DNA of 32,196 bases from Pseudarthrobacter oxydans (GTDB taxonomy: Bacteria; Actinomycetota; Actinomycetes; Actinomycetales; Micrococcaceae). Position 1 is the stretch's first letter. Every line of letters starts with the position of its first letter. The stretch covers positions 1-32,196 of the forward strand of contig NZ_JABTYH010000044.1 of assembly GCF_013314975.1 (NCBI RefSeq), read 5' to 3'. A program made the position numbers and the translations under genes. Shown here piece after piece: positions 22,826 to 30,372 of this stretch. A model generated the notes under the pieces. That model made no database searches and was not told where the DNA came from. It saw only the letters and a list, made by a program, of their open reading frames with translations.

Positions 22826-22854
22826 TTGAGAAAATTAGTCTAGACACGTAGAAG
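22826..22854 (+). promoter_or_regulatory. Possible promoter of the PH-SHOCT gene
   Basis: TTGAGA (22826-22831) and TAGAAG (22849-22854) are spaced by 17 bases in a distinctly AT-richer stretch. They lie about 30 bases upstream of the ATG at 22883. The -10 lacks the final T, so this is tentative. Confidence 0.35.
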
Positions 22855-22882
22855 TTTCAGCCCTGATGAAGGGACATCTGCA

Positions 22883-23638
22883 ATGGTGCAAACACGATTT
22901 AACCCCCCGCCCGGCTGGCCGACACCACCCGACGGATGGGAGCCGCCTAAAGGCTGGACCCCTCCCGCTGACTGGCCAGAGGCTCCGGAAGGATGGAATT
23001 TTCGGGTTCCTGTTGAACAGCCTGGCAAGGGCACCGTGGGCGGCCTTATAGACAAAGCCCGGACTGCACGAGGACAATCTCACGTCACAGAGAATGCGCG
23101 TCCAGATGCACCGGGTACAAGGGCAGCTGAAGTGCTCTGGGAAGGCGCGTCATCACAGCTAGGCGGTATCGGCGGCGGGCGGTACCGCCTGACACGGCAT
23201 CATTTGTACTTCGAGTCCGGCGTGCTCCGGACAGATTCGCAGCAAATCCCAGTTGAGCACATCGCCGACATTGATGTATCGCAGACGATAATTCAAAAAG
23301 CACGCGGGGTGAGCAATGTCGTCGTTCACCTGCAGCGCCCCAACGGTGGAGCTGAGGTCGTCATCATGGAAAACCTCTCAGACGGCAAGGCTGTTCAGGA
23401 CGTTCTCAACCAGGCCGTACGAGCAAGAAAGTCGGAGCTGATGCGGGAAGCGACTACACACACTTATCTGGGTGGCCATGCGCCGGATGCGCCTCGGGGG
23501 GCAACTCCTCAACCAGCCGAGGAGAAAAAGCCCGACATAATCGAGCAAATCAGCAAGCTTGGTGAGCTCCTTAAGTCTGGTATTTTGACCCAGGAAGAGT
23601 TTGATGCAAAGAAGGCTGAACTGCTGCGTCGACTCTGA
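22883..23638 (+). CDS. PH-like (bPH_2) and SHOCT domain protein with N-terminal Trp repeats
   Basis: 251 residues. Residues 8-38 contain five Pro-x-x-[G/D]-Trp units (Trp at 12, 19, 25, 31 and 38), an unusual Pro/Trp-rich string. Residues about 83-180 form a bacterial PH-like domain: AEVLWEGAS starts the first strand, RYRLTRHHLYFESGVLRTDS is the central pair, IPVEHIADIDVSQTI follows, and MENLSDGKAV is near the end. The C-terminus (ISKLGELLKSGILTQEEFDA, then KKAELLRRL) is a SHOCT motif, a short oligomerisation helix pair. No membrane segment is present. AAGGGAC seven bases before ATG 22883 supports the start. The gene uses more AT-ending codons than its neighbours. The family is known; the function is not. 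Confidence 0.82.
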   Translation: MVQTRFNPPPGWPTPPDGWEPPKGWTPPADWPEAPEGWNFRVPVEQPGKGTVGGLIDKARTARGQSHVTENARPDAPGTRAAEVLWEGASSQLGGIGGGRYRLTRHHLYFESGVLRTDSQQIPVEHIADIDVSQTIIQKARGVSNVVVHLQRPNGGAEVVIMENLSDGKAVQDVLNQAVRARKSELMREATTHTYLGGHAPDAPRGATPQPAEEKKPDIIEQISKLGELLKSGILTQEEFDAKKAELLRRL

Positions 23639-23896
23639 GATCAATAATTTCGAATGTTGAGCAGCAGAGTCTCGGGCGACCTTTGAGCATGACAACTGGC
23701 CTGAACCCGCTCGTCGAACGTAGCCCTATATACGTGTGCCACATGGCAAGGTCGCATGACCCTCCGTTAACGCGCAGGAAGCGGCCGATGCAGCCCGTCC
23801 AGTCCAGGACCTGTAAAATCTTCTGATGCCTTTTTCTAAACCCCTCCTCCGCCCGTTAAGCTGCCTCCGCACCGAGTCCCTGACCGGTGAGACGCG
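23639..23896. other. AT-richer intergenic region, nothing certain
   Basis: 258 bases between the PH-SHOCT gene and the beta-helix gene. A weak inverted repeat (GACTCTG 23631-23637 with CAGAGTC 23665-23671) at its left edge may end the upstream transcript, and TAAAAT near 23815 could be a -10 without a visible -35. I see no gene or RNA. Confidence 0.35.
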
Positions 23897-25228
23897 ATGA
23901 TGCTGGGACGCCGGCGATTCTTGGAGTGGATCGGGGCTGCGGCGGTAACGGCCGGGGTGCCCAGCGCACTTACTGCCCCGCCCGCGGCAACTGTTCCTTC
24001 CCCTGCCTACGCGAACGCCCGCTTCGTCAGCAGCGGCGGGAACGATGCCAACCCGGGCACCAAGGCAGCGCCTTGGCAGACGCTTGCGCGGGTCAGGGCG
24101 GCGCTTGACACCGGCGAAGTGGGGCGCGGCGACGCGGTCCTGCTGCGGCGCGGTGACGTGTTTTGGGGGTCTCTCAAGGTTCCTGTGCTGAAAGGGACAT
24201 CGGGAGCTTTTACCCTTGGTTCCTACGGCAGTGGCGCGCTGCCACAGATCAACGGCTACAAGGTGAGCACGGACGCGTGGGCGCTGCACAGCCCCAACGT
24301 CTGGAAGCTGAACCTGACGGCCGGATCCGGGGAGTTCACCGGCAACACGGCCGGAACCTCAACGGACGTCGGATTCCTGAAGGCCGGCGGCACCATCCAC
24401 GGCTGGAAGCGGTGGAACCTGGCCGACCTGGCGCAGGACTGGGACTTTTACAGCGACGACACCCACGTGTACGTGAAGCTGGGCGTCTCCCCGGGTGCCG
24501 GGGTGGAGATAGCCGTGAAGCAGCAGGGTTTCCGTCCCGCCTCCAACACCAACGCCTCGGACCTGCACATCCTTGGCCACGGCGCCCACGGCGTAGGAAT
24601 TTACGGGACCCAGAACGCGCAGATCACGGACTTCCTGATTGAGGAAATCGGCGGTTCGCGGGTATCAAAGACCACCCGGTTCGGGAACGGCGTGGAAATC
24701 TGGATCGGCTGCGCGAACGTGCTGGTCCAGGGCAACACGATCCGGCAGACGTATGACACGGGCACCACCATGCAGGGCAGTGCCGAGGGATCCAACGTTG
24801 GGTGGACGGACTGCAGGTTCGTGGGCAACACCATTGAGAACTGCAACCAGAGCCTGGAGGTCTGGTCCCGGGGAACACCGGCTGCAGGTACGGGACACAT
24901 CCGGTGCTCGTTTACGGACAACGACTGCCGCGATGCCGGATTCTCCTGGGCTGCCAACATCCGGCCGGACCAGGCAGGGATGGGTACGCACCTGCTGACC
25001 TACGACGTGGAGCTGCCCTGCGACATCGAGATTGCCCGGAACAGTTTTGTGGGCGCCAAGGACAACTTCGTGCGCTCCAGCGGCACCGGGCGGCAGATCC
25101 CGGAGGGCATCAGGACCCACAGCAACACCATCTCGCTGGACAGCGGGCAGAAGATTGCGTACCAGCATCCGGAAACCATCGAGCAGCTCGAGGCATGGCG
25201 TTCCCGTACCGGCAACGGACAGGCGTAG
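23897..25228 (+). CDS. Tat-exported right-handed beta-helix protein (polysaccharide-lyase-like)
   Basis: 443 residues. The N-terminus MMLGRRRFLEWIG is a twin-arginine signal followed by an Ala-rich helix and a likely cleavage after AYA (about residue 39). The mature protein opens with ARFVSSGGNDANPGTKAAPW, the usual first strand of secreted parallel beta-helix proteins related to pectate lyases and DUF1565-type proteins. Asn-rich turns repeat through the middle (VLVQGNTIRQTYDTG, FVGNTIENCNQSLE, FTDNDCRDAGF, IARNSFVGAKDNF), typical of beta-helix coils. I see no catalytic set that names a substrate. ATG at 23897 or 23900 may be used; the Shine-Dalgarno is weak. It may act on extracellular or wall polysaccharide. 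Confidence 0.75.
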   Translation: MMLGRRRFLEWIGAAAVTAGVPSALTAPPAATVPSPAYANARFVSSGGNDANPGTKAAPWQTLARVRAALDTGEVGRGDAVLLRRGDVFWGSLKVPVLKGTSGAFTLGSYGSGALPQINGYKVSTDAWALHSPNVWKLNLTAGSGEFTGNTAGTSTDVGFLKAGGTIHGWKRWNLADLAQDWDFYSDDTHVYVKLGVSPGAGVEIAVKQQGFRPASNTNASDLHILGHGAHGVGIYGTQNAQITDFLIEEIGGSRVSKTTRFGNGVEIWIGCANVLVQGNTIRQTYDTGTTMQGSAEGSNVGWTDCRFVGNTIENCNQSLEVWSRGTPAAGTGHIRCSFTDNDCRDAGFSWAANIRPDQAGMGTHLLTYDVELPCDIEIARNSFVGAKDNFVRSSGTGRQIPEGIRTHSNTISLDSGQKIAYQHPETIEQLEAWRSRTGNGQA

Positions 25229-25246
25229 CCCGGGGCACGGCGGCTC

Positions 25247-25275
25247 CTGTCCTGGCCGGTGGCCGTCCAGGACAG
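25247..25275. terminator. Hairpin terminator after the beta-helix gene
   Basis: CTGTCCTGG (25247-25255) pairs perfectly with CCAGGACAG (25267-25275) across an 11-base loop, 18 bases after the stop codon. The next gene is convergent, so it may serve both. There is no T-tract. Confidence 0.6.
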
Positions 25276-25401
25276 CTCACCCGTGGGCGTGGCGGCACCC
25301 TCTGGAGATAGCGGACGACGGCGGCATCGCCCTGCCTGCGTCCCTCGCCAAGGTCTTATGGCCGGCGCCGGGCTACCCTCTGTGGTGGAGCAGTTCCAGT
25401 C

Positions 25402-25902
25402 CTAGGACCTGGCGTCTTCATGTGCAGCGGTGGATTCGGCGATCCGCTTGATTGCTGCGAGCGTTTTCGGAATGCCGTCCAGCGCCCGCCGGGTGCGGTC
25501 GGCGATCTGGGCGTCAGCGTCAGCACCGTACTTCTCCCCGAACATGGTTATTCCTTCGGGCAGGAATTCCCAGGACTCGGTCAGGACGGTTCCGGTGTCT
25601 GCCGCGGTGAGGGCGAAGCCCCAGCGGACAAACCTGCCGCCCACGACCCAGGCGAACTCGCGGCCGCGCTCGGCAGCCACCACCTGGGACCGGGTCTCCC
25701 AGGACCGGTGCGGGAGCTCGTTGCGGCCGGTGAACCAGGCCCTGGGCTGGCCGGCGCTGTCCTGGTCGTCCCACCAGCAGGACGTGCAGACCGGGCTCCA
25801 CTCACCGGTGCGGGTGATGTCGGAGACCAGGTCGTACAGCGCCTCTGCTGATGCCCTGACGGTGACCGACTCCTGGTGGTGGCGGATGCTGTTCTGTATC
25901 AT
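25402..25902 (-). CDS. SRPBCC (START/polyketide-cyclase-like) domain protein
   Basis: 166 residues. The SRPBCC helix-grip fold is recognisable: SVTVRASAEALYDLVSDITR forms the first strand and the ALYDLVSDITRTGEWSP helix, followed by strands FTGRNEL, AWVVGGRFVRWGFAL and VLTESWEFLPEG, and the long C-terminal helix DAQIADRTRRALDGIPKTLA. The pocket is hydrophobic, so a small lipid or aromatic ligand is likely but unnamed. ATG 25902 has AAGGATG just upstream; a longer reading is rejected. It starts 20 bases after the stop of the DsbA-family gene and is co-transcribed with it. Confidence 0.82.
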   Translation of the reverse strand: MIQNSIRHHQESVTVRASAEALYDLVSDITRTGEWSPVCTSCWWDDQDSAGQPRAWFTGRNELPHRSWETRSQVVAAERGREFAWVVGGRFVRWGFALTAADTGTVLTESWEFLPEGITMFGEKYGADADAQIADRTRRALDGIPKTLAAIKRIAESTAAHEDARS

Positions 25903-25922
25903 GGGTCCATCCTTACAGACGG

Positions 25923-26660
25923 TCACTTCTTCTGCCGCCGGCTGCCGCCGTGCCAGTCCTCCTGCTGGCCGGCCGTACCGGGGCTGACCCCGAAGGCCGG
26001 GAGCTGCGGCTGCTCGCGCAGGCTCCGCTTGAGCTCCGCGAAACCAGGGAACCGTGCCAGCCCCACCACGTGGTCCCACAGCTCGGCGGCCGACTGGTCG
26101 TCCGGCAGCCGGCTGATCACCGGCCCGAAGAAGGCCACGCCGGCGGGCGGTTCAAAGTGGATGATGGGCGTGCCCACATCCTTGCCCGTCAGCGCCAGCG
26201 CCTCATCCGTCTCCTGCCGGATCTCGCTGTCCCAGGAGTCGTCGTCGAGGGCCTCCGCAAGCTGCAGGGGCAGGCCGGCATGGGCCAGGACCGGCTCCAC
26301 GAACTCCCGCGTCCCCCGTCCCTCACGCACCGCGGCCTCGCTGCGCTGGCTGGCCGTGTCCGGGGCAGCTTCGAAGATGTGGGTCCCGAACGCCTCGTAC
26401 AACCGGGCTATCGACTCGCGGCCATGCTCCGCACGTGCCCGGGCCGCCACCCTCAGGAGCCGGAGCCCGGCCGTGTGTCCGGCCTCGTACTCCGGCGGGA
26501 AGTGCGCGTCATAGTCAACGTGGGCGTTGATCACGCGCAACGAAATGAACCGCCAGTCCACGGTGTACTCGCGCTGCGCCTGCACCTGCCGCACCCACTT
26601 GCTTGTCATCCAGGCGAAAGGGCAGACCGGGTCGAAATAGAAGTTGATGTCGGCATCCAC
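25923..26660 (-). CDS. DsbA-family protein of the Rv2466c (mycothiol-dependent) type, CPFA variant
   Basis: 245 residues. It starts MDADINFYFDPVCPFAWMTS, where CxxC is C-P-F-A: Cys13 is retained and the second Cys is Ala. The rest follows the actinobacterial DsbA-like/HCCA-isomerase fold: VDWRFISLRVIN, LYEAFGTHIFE, DVGTPIIHFEPPAGVAFFGP (cis-Pro loop) and a long C-terminal helix. In Rv2466c the pair of cysteines mediates mycothiol-dependent reduction; a single Cys suggests a monothiol mechanism, or a transferase/isomerase role like 2-hydroxychromene-2-carboxylate isomerase. GTG 26660 has AAGGG seven bases upstream. The SRPBCC gene follows 20 bases after its stop. Confidence 0.8.
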   Translation of the reverse strand: MDADINFYFDPVCPFAWMTSKWVRQVQAQREYTVDWRFISLRVINAHVDYDAHFPPEYEAGHTAGLRLLRVAARARAEHGRESIARLYEAFGTHIFEAAPDTASQRSEAAVREGRGTREFVEPVLAHAGLPLQLAEALDDDSWDSEIRQETDEALALTGKDVGTPIIHFEPPAGVAFFGPVISRLPDDQSAAELWDHVVGLARFPGFAELKRSLREQPQLPAFGVSPGTAGQQEDWHGGSRRQKK

Positions 26661-26964
26661 GCGTCCACCCTTGCACCGGTGTGTGACCTGCGTCTATTCG
26701 ACACGGGACGTCCTTTTGTGCGCGGCCGAGCAAAACCCCGCAAGCCCCTGGTCACGGTTCCTCCACCGGGGTGCTGACCTTCCCGGGCGAGACGCACTGG
26801 AGGCCGGGGCCGGGAGCCACGTTCGTCTCCTCCCGCCAAGAGTGGACGCGGAACCTCGGCAAAAACTGAGCTAAACCTGGGACACCGCCCGGCGTCCGGC
26901 CTATAGGATTCCCTAGTCATCCGGGGCCACGGGCCTCCGGCGAACTGAAAATTGGGGGTAATCA
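26661..26964. other. Intergenic region between divergent genes, with a promoter for the HNH gene
   Basis: About 300 bases with no supported gene. On the plus strand GGGACA (26879-26884) and TATAGG (26902-26907), 17 bases apart, form a weak promoter. They are followed by GGGGG close to the ATG at 26965 as a ribosome site. The rest shows no RNA gene or repeat that I can support. Confidence 0.4.
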
Positions 26965-27540
26965 ATGCCGGAACTCGGCCGTATCTACTGGACCCGGCAG
27001 GGGCTTCGCCTGGCGTACTCAGCGGTGATGGTTTGGCTCGCTGTCGCGGTGATGTCGGCGCTCATGTCGAAGACAGCACCGGCCACCGGAGCGGGGCCGT
27101 CCGCCGCCGCGGGGGTTCTGCGCGGCATGGTGGAGAACGTCGTCGCCGCAGTTGCACTCCCCGGTGTGGCCGCCGTCGTCCTGGGTATTGCCGCTGCGGT
27201 CATCACCCGCAGGGACGTCCGGCGCCGGGATCCGGTGCGCCGTTTCACTCGCCAGCAGCGCCGTGAAGGGATGGCCCGGGCTGGCGGTGTGTGTGAACTG
27301 GAAGTCGGCTTCGGGCGCCGTTGCGGCCGACCGGCCGAGCACGGCGACCACTTTTACCCGTGGTCCAAGGGCGGCTCCACCAGCCTGCAGAACTTCGTTG
27401 CAGCCTGTGCCAGATGCAACCGCGCCAAGCGTGCCAGAATCCCGTCGCCGGGCCAGCAGCAACGGATGGAACGACGACGGCGGGAGTACCTGCCGCCGTC
27501 GGCCTCCCTCAGCGTGGGCGAACGGCAGCCCGTGCCCTGA
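26965..27540 (+). CDS. Membrane-anchored HNH endonuclease
   Basis: 191 residues. Two membrane helices come first (about 14-34 and 57-80; LRLAYSAVMVWLAVAVMSAL and VVAAVALPGVAAVVLGIAAA), then a basic segment (TRRDVRRRDPVRRF) and an HNH domain. The zinc cysteines are Cys110, Cys120, Cys148 and Cys151. The catalytic part is EHGDHFYPWSKGGSTSLQNF with Asp128-His129, Asn143 and the CxxCNRxK ending. The membrane anchor on an HNH nuclease is unusual and suggests action at the membrane or on incoming DNA; this is inference. GGGGG six bases upstream supports ATG 26965. A degraded paralogue lies at 9770-10170. Confidence 0.8.
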   Translation: MPELGRIYWTRQGLRLAYSAVMVWLAVAVMSALMSKTAPATGAGPSAAAGVLRGMVENVVAAVALPGVAAVVLGIAAAVITRRDVRRRDPVRRFTRQQRREGMARAGGVCELEVGFGRRCGRPAEHGDHFYPWSKGGSTSLQNFVAACARCNRAKRARIPSPGQQQRMERRRREYLPPSASLSVGERQPVP

Positions 27541-27599
27541 GGCAGTGCCTTGAACTGAAATGTGCGGTCAGTCGGCTTCCGCTGCGTTGAATGGCCGGC

Positions 27600-28448
27600 T
27601 TACCGCTCGCCGTCTCCAGCCTTCGACAGCGTGAAAATGCCATACCTCATCGCACCGGTGCGGTATGCAAGGATCAGGCGGGGAATGCCCAGAAACGCGT
27701 TGCGGTTGCGCGCGCCCAGGGCCAGGCGGCGGGTCTCGCGGTCGGTGAGCAAGGCCTTCATGAGCCGGCCGGCGCAGATCGGCCAGGTGCGGGCGACCCG
27801 GCGGCTGACATCCTCATAGCCGGTTACCGCAAAGCCCGCCGCCGTTGCCATCGCCTCATACTCCTCGCGCGTGCCCATCGAGGGCAGGCGCCCCTCGCGG
27901 CAGATCGGCTCGAGCAGGTGGCGGACCTTCCAGCCGCTGGCATCGGTCCCGGCGAGCCACGCGCAGACGACGAGGCGGCCGCCAGGCGAGAGCACGCGGT
28001 GCGCCTCGGCGAAGAACCTGGGCTTGTCCACCATGTGCTCGCTCGACTCGATCGCCCAGGCCGCATCGGCCGAGGCGTCGGCCAGCCCGTTGGCGAGCCA
28101 GTCCCGGACCTGGATGTCAACGCCGGGCACGGGATGCGCGGCGGCGTAGCGGGCCTGCTCGGCGGACAGCGTGAAGCCGGTGACGCGGACCTCGCGGGTC
28201 ACCGCAAGCCGCCTTGCGGTGGAGCCGTAGCCGCAGCCGATGTCGACGCACGCCTGTCCCGGTATGAGTCCCAGCCGGTCGCCGACTGTGTCCACCAGCG
28301 CCTCGACGGCCTCGCCGGGTGTCTCGCGGCCCGTCGCCCAGAGCCCGTGGTGGACATGCTCTCCCCACACCCGGCGGTAAATGGGATCGAGCTCGTCGTA
28401 GTGGTCCGCCACCGCCGCGGCGTTCTGGGAGATATCGGGGACGATCAC
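27600..28448 (-). CDS. Class I SAM-dependent methyltransferase
   Basis: 282 residues. Motif I VDIGCGYGSTARRLA (about 68-82) is a classic SAM-binding loop; motif II is in WAIESSEHMVDK, and VLSPGGRLVVCAW is motif III. The N-terminal VADHYDELDPIYRRVWGEHV, then HHGLW, is seen in methyltransferases acting on lipids, quinols or tocopherol-like substrates. The C-terminal helical part (LTDRETRRLALGARNRNAFL) is family-like. GTG 28448 follows a GGGTCGGGG-rich leader and gives MIVPDIS. It is divergent from the six-TM gene. The substrate cannot be named. Confidence 0.84.
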   Translation of the reverse strand: MIVPDISQNAAAVADHYDELDPIYRRVWGEHVHHGLWATGRETPGEAVEALVDTVGDRLGLIPGQACVDIGCGYGSTARRLAVTREVRVTGFTLSAEQARYAAAHPVPGVDIQVRDWLANGLADASADAAWAIESSEHMVDKPRFFAEAHRVLSPGGRLVVCAWLAGTDASGWKVRHLLEPICREGRLPSMGTREEYEAMATAAGFAVTGYEDVSRRVARTWPICAGRLMKALLTDRETRRLALGARNRNAFLGIPRLILAYRTGAMRYGIFTLSKAGDGER

Positions 28449-28674
28449 GCCCCGACCCTACAACGGCGCTCCGCAGCGAAGGAAGAGGCAGGCCGACGGC
28501 GGCACGTGCGTCCCGCCGTCGTCGTTCCTTCTCTGCCGGGGAACGGCAGGCGTCCTACGGATGCACCGGCATGTTCAAGTTGAGGGCCTGGCAGCCGCAA
28601 CCCTTGACCGCCGCGCGGACCCGGTCCAGCATGAGAGGACTTACTTCCGGTCTCCAGAGAGTTAGGAGTCCGTG
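28449..28674. other. Divergent intergenic region with a perfect 8-bp hairpin
   Basis: 226 bases between the methyltransferase and the six-TM gene. GACGGCGG (28495-28502) pairs perfectly with CCGCCGTC (28513-28520) across a 10-base loop. It is at the 5' ends of both genes, so it is not a terminator and may be a regulatory site or a chance GC-rich repeat. No clear promoter hexamers were found. Confidence 0.4.
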
Positions 28675-29313
28675 GTGGCCCAGGGAAGATTCGACGACAC
28701 CTTCTGGACAGGGCAGTTCCCCACGTGGGCCGGCGCGGCAGCCATGCTCGGCGGAGCGCTTGCTGCCCTGGCAGCCTTCCTTCATAACCTGCAGCCCATT
28801 GGCTGTGTCGGCATGGACTGCCCCACAGGGGCGCTGCGTTCAGCCACGGGCATCGTGTCTGTGGCCGGCTCTGCCGCGTGCCTCCTCATACTGGTGGGCA
28901 TCGCCGGAATGACGCTGCTGGCAAGACGGTCCGGCCAGCGCCGGAAGCTCGCGACCACCGGCCTGATCACAGCGGCGGCCGGCTTCGTCCTGTTGTTTGC
29001 CGGCGAGATCGTCCAAAGCGCATTCTTCGCCGGCGACTTCCCCGGGATGCCCTTCTTCGTCATCCCCGGACTGCTGGCCGTCATCGCAGGCTTCGTGATG
29101 ATCGGGGTCCTTATTCTTCGTTCAGGCATTTTTCCTCGCTGGCTCGGGATCCTCTTCCTGGTCAGCACCGTCGCCTTGCTGGCCGCCAATGAGCAAACCC
29201 CCGCCGTCCTGCTGGCCATACCCTTTGGGCTCGCCATGATGACGGCGGGCTACTTCATGGTGTCAGGCGGCGGCAGCAGGCTGGCTGCCCCTCGTGCCCC
29301 AAGCACCAGCTGA
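28675..29313 (+). CDS. Six-TM membrane protein, hypothetical
   Basis: About 212 residues with six predicted membrane helices: AGAAAMLGGALAALAAFL, GIVSVAGSAACLLILVGIAG, GLITAAAGFVLLFAGEIV, FFVIPGLLAVIAGFVMIGVL, WLGILFLVSTVALLAA and AIPFGLAMMTAGYFMVSGG. Two cysteines (GCVGMDCP) lie in the first outer loop. GTG at 28675 has AGGAG (28664-28668) six bases upstream; the GTG at 28672 is only three bases away and less likely. Overall it resembles DUF998-like or other small polytopic proteins, but I cannot assign a family. Confidence 0.7.
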   Translation: MAQGRFDDTFWTGQFPTWAGAAAMLGGALAALAAFLHNLQPIGCVGMDCPTGALRSATGIVSVAGSAACLLILVGIAGMTLLARRSGQRRKLATTGLITAAAGFVLLFAGEIVQSAFFAGDFPGMPFFVIPGLLAVIAGFVMIGVLILRSGIFPRWLGILFLVSTVALLAANEQTPAVLLAIPFGLAMMTAGYFMVSGGGSRLAAPRAPSTS

Positions 29314-29492
29314 CGGGACGGGCGGAAGTGGGAGATCGTCTGAAGGGACGACGGCGGCCTGCCGGGGTCGGGTGCGGCGTCGGCTGACCCAGCCCTGGTA
29401 AGGCACAACCGGCGGGCTTCACTGCAAAGTACGCGCACGCACGAGCTGATCATTGCCGGTGTGCCGCGCCCGGAGATCCCCAACGGCACAAT

Positions 29493-30119
29493 CTATCCAG
29501 ATGTAGCGCTCTCAAAGGTGACCTTGTAGCCGAGCGACCCGAACAGACCAGTCAGCATGCTCTTGGTATTTTCCCCTGCTCGCTGCCGCAGCTCGGAATC
29601 CTCGGCAGCGTCAGCCATATCCGCTTCGGCGAGGAGATAGAGTTCCGCTTGCTGGGGCGCAGTGAACGCATCTACGACTCGGTCAGCGATGCCACGATCC
29701 TGGCTGTAAACATATGATCGGTCATGGTCGATATTGGGCTTGTCGAGCTGCGGTTCGGGCAGCCGCAGCGTCACCGATTTTCCGTCCGCTGACAGAGCAA
29801 GGTCCTCTTCGGCGAGGCCGGAAAGGTCGACATAGGCATTAACGGTGCCTGCTGCCACAAAGAGGGTCCGTCGTCCTGCTATGAAATCGGGAAGCCCCCC
29901 GGTGTCTTCTTTCTCGTCCAACAAAAGCTCAAAATTACCGACCGCAGCGTGGTACTGGCTTACGTCCCTGACGGACTTGAGAAGAACGGTTTGGCTTCGC
30001 TCGCTTTTGCTCGAAAACGGGCCGAACCCCAGCATGGACGCTGCGAGCAGTGCAGCCAGTAGCACCGCCACCGCAGATGCAATGAGCGCGACGGGCTTGA
30101 ATGATTTAGCTTCGGACAC
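29493..30119 (-). CDS. DUF4230-like single-pass membrane protein
   Basis: 208 residues. A single membrane helix (about 9-31, PVALIASAVAVLLAALLAAS) leads to an outer domain with the DUF4230 layout: VLLKSVRDVSQYHAAVGNFE, then RRTLFVAAGTVNAYVDLSGL, VTLRLPEPQLDKPNID and the helical end AGENTKSMLTGLFGSLGYKV. GTG at 30119 is preceded by AAAAGGGG. Codon use is less GC-extreme than the central operon. It is divergent from the 439-residue unknown gene, with a 253-base gap. The family has no known function. Confidence 0.72.
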   Translation of the reverse strand: MSEAKSFKPVALIASAVAVLLAALLAASMLGFGPFSSKSERSQTVLLKSVRDVSQYHAAVGNFELLLDEKEDTGGLPDFIAGRRTLFVAAGTVNAYVDLSGLAEEDLALSADGKSVTLRLPEPQLDKPNIDHDRSYVYSQDRGIADRVVDAFTAPQQAELYLLAEADMADAAEDSELRQRAGENTKSMLTGLFGSLGYKVTFESATSG

Positions 30120-30372
30120 TGGACCCCTTTTGCGTTGAAACGGCTTGGGTTCCGTTCCTGTTGGTTGCCTTCCAGAAACTGCTGTCCGGCTGATTCAGGA
30201 TTAGTGTAGCGGGACTCGTCCAACGGCATGCTGGCGACACTTTCATAAATCCTGACTTCAATGTGGGACGATAACGACCGGTGGCAATTGAGCAAGGACT
30301 GCGTCCTCGAGTCCTCATGCGGCGCCGCATCACCGCCCAAGGCGGGATTCACTTTCATGAGGGGGACAAAAG

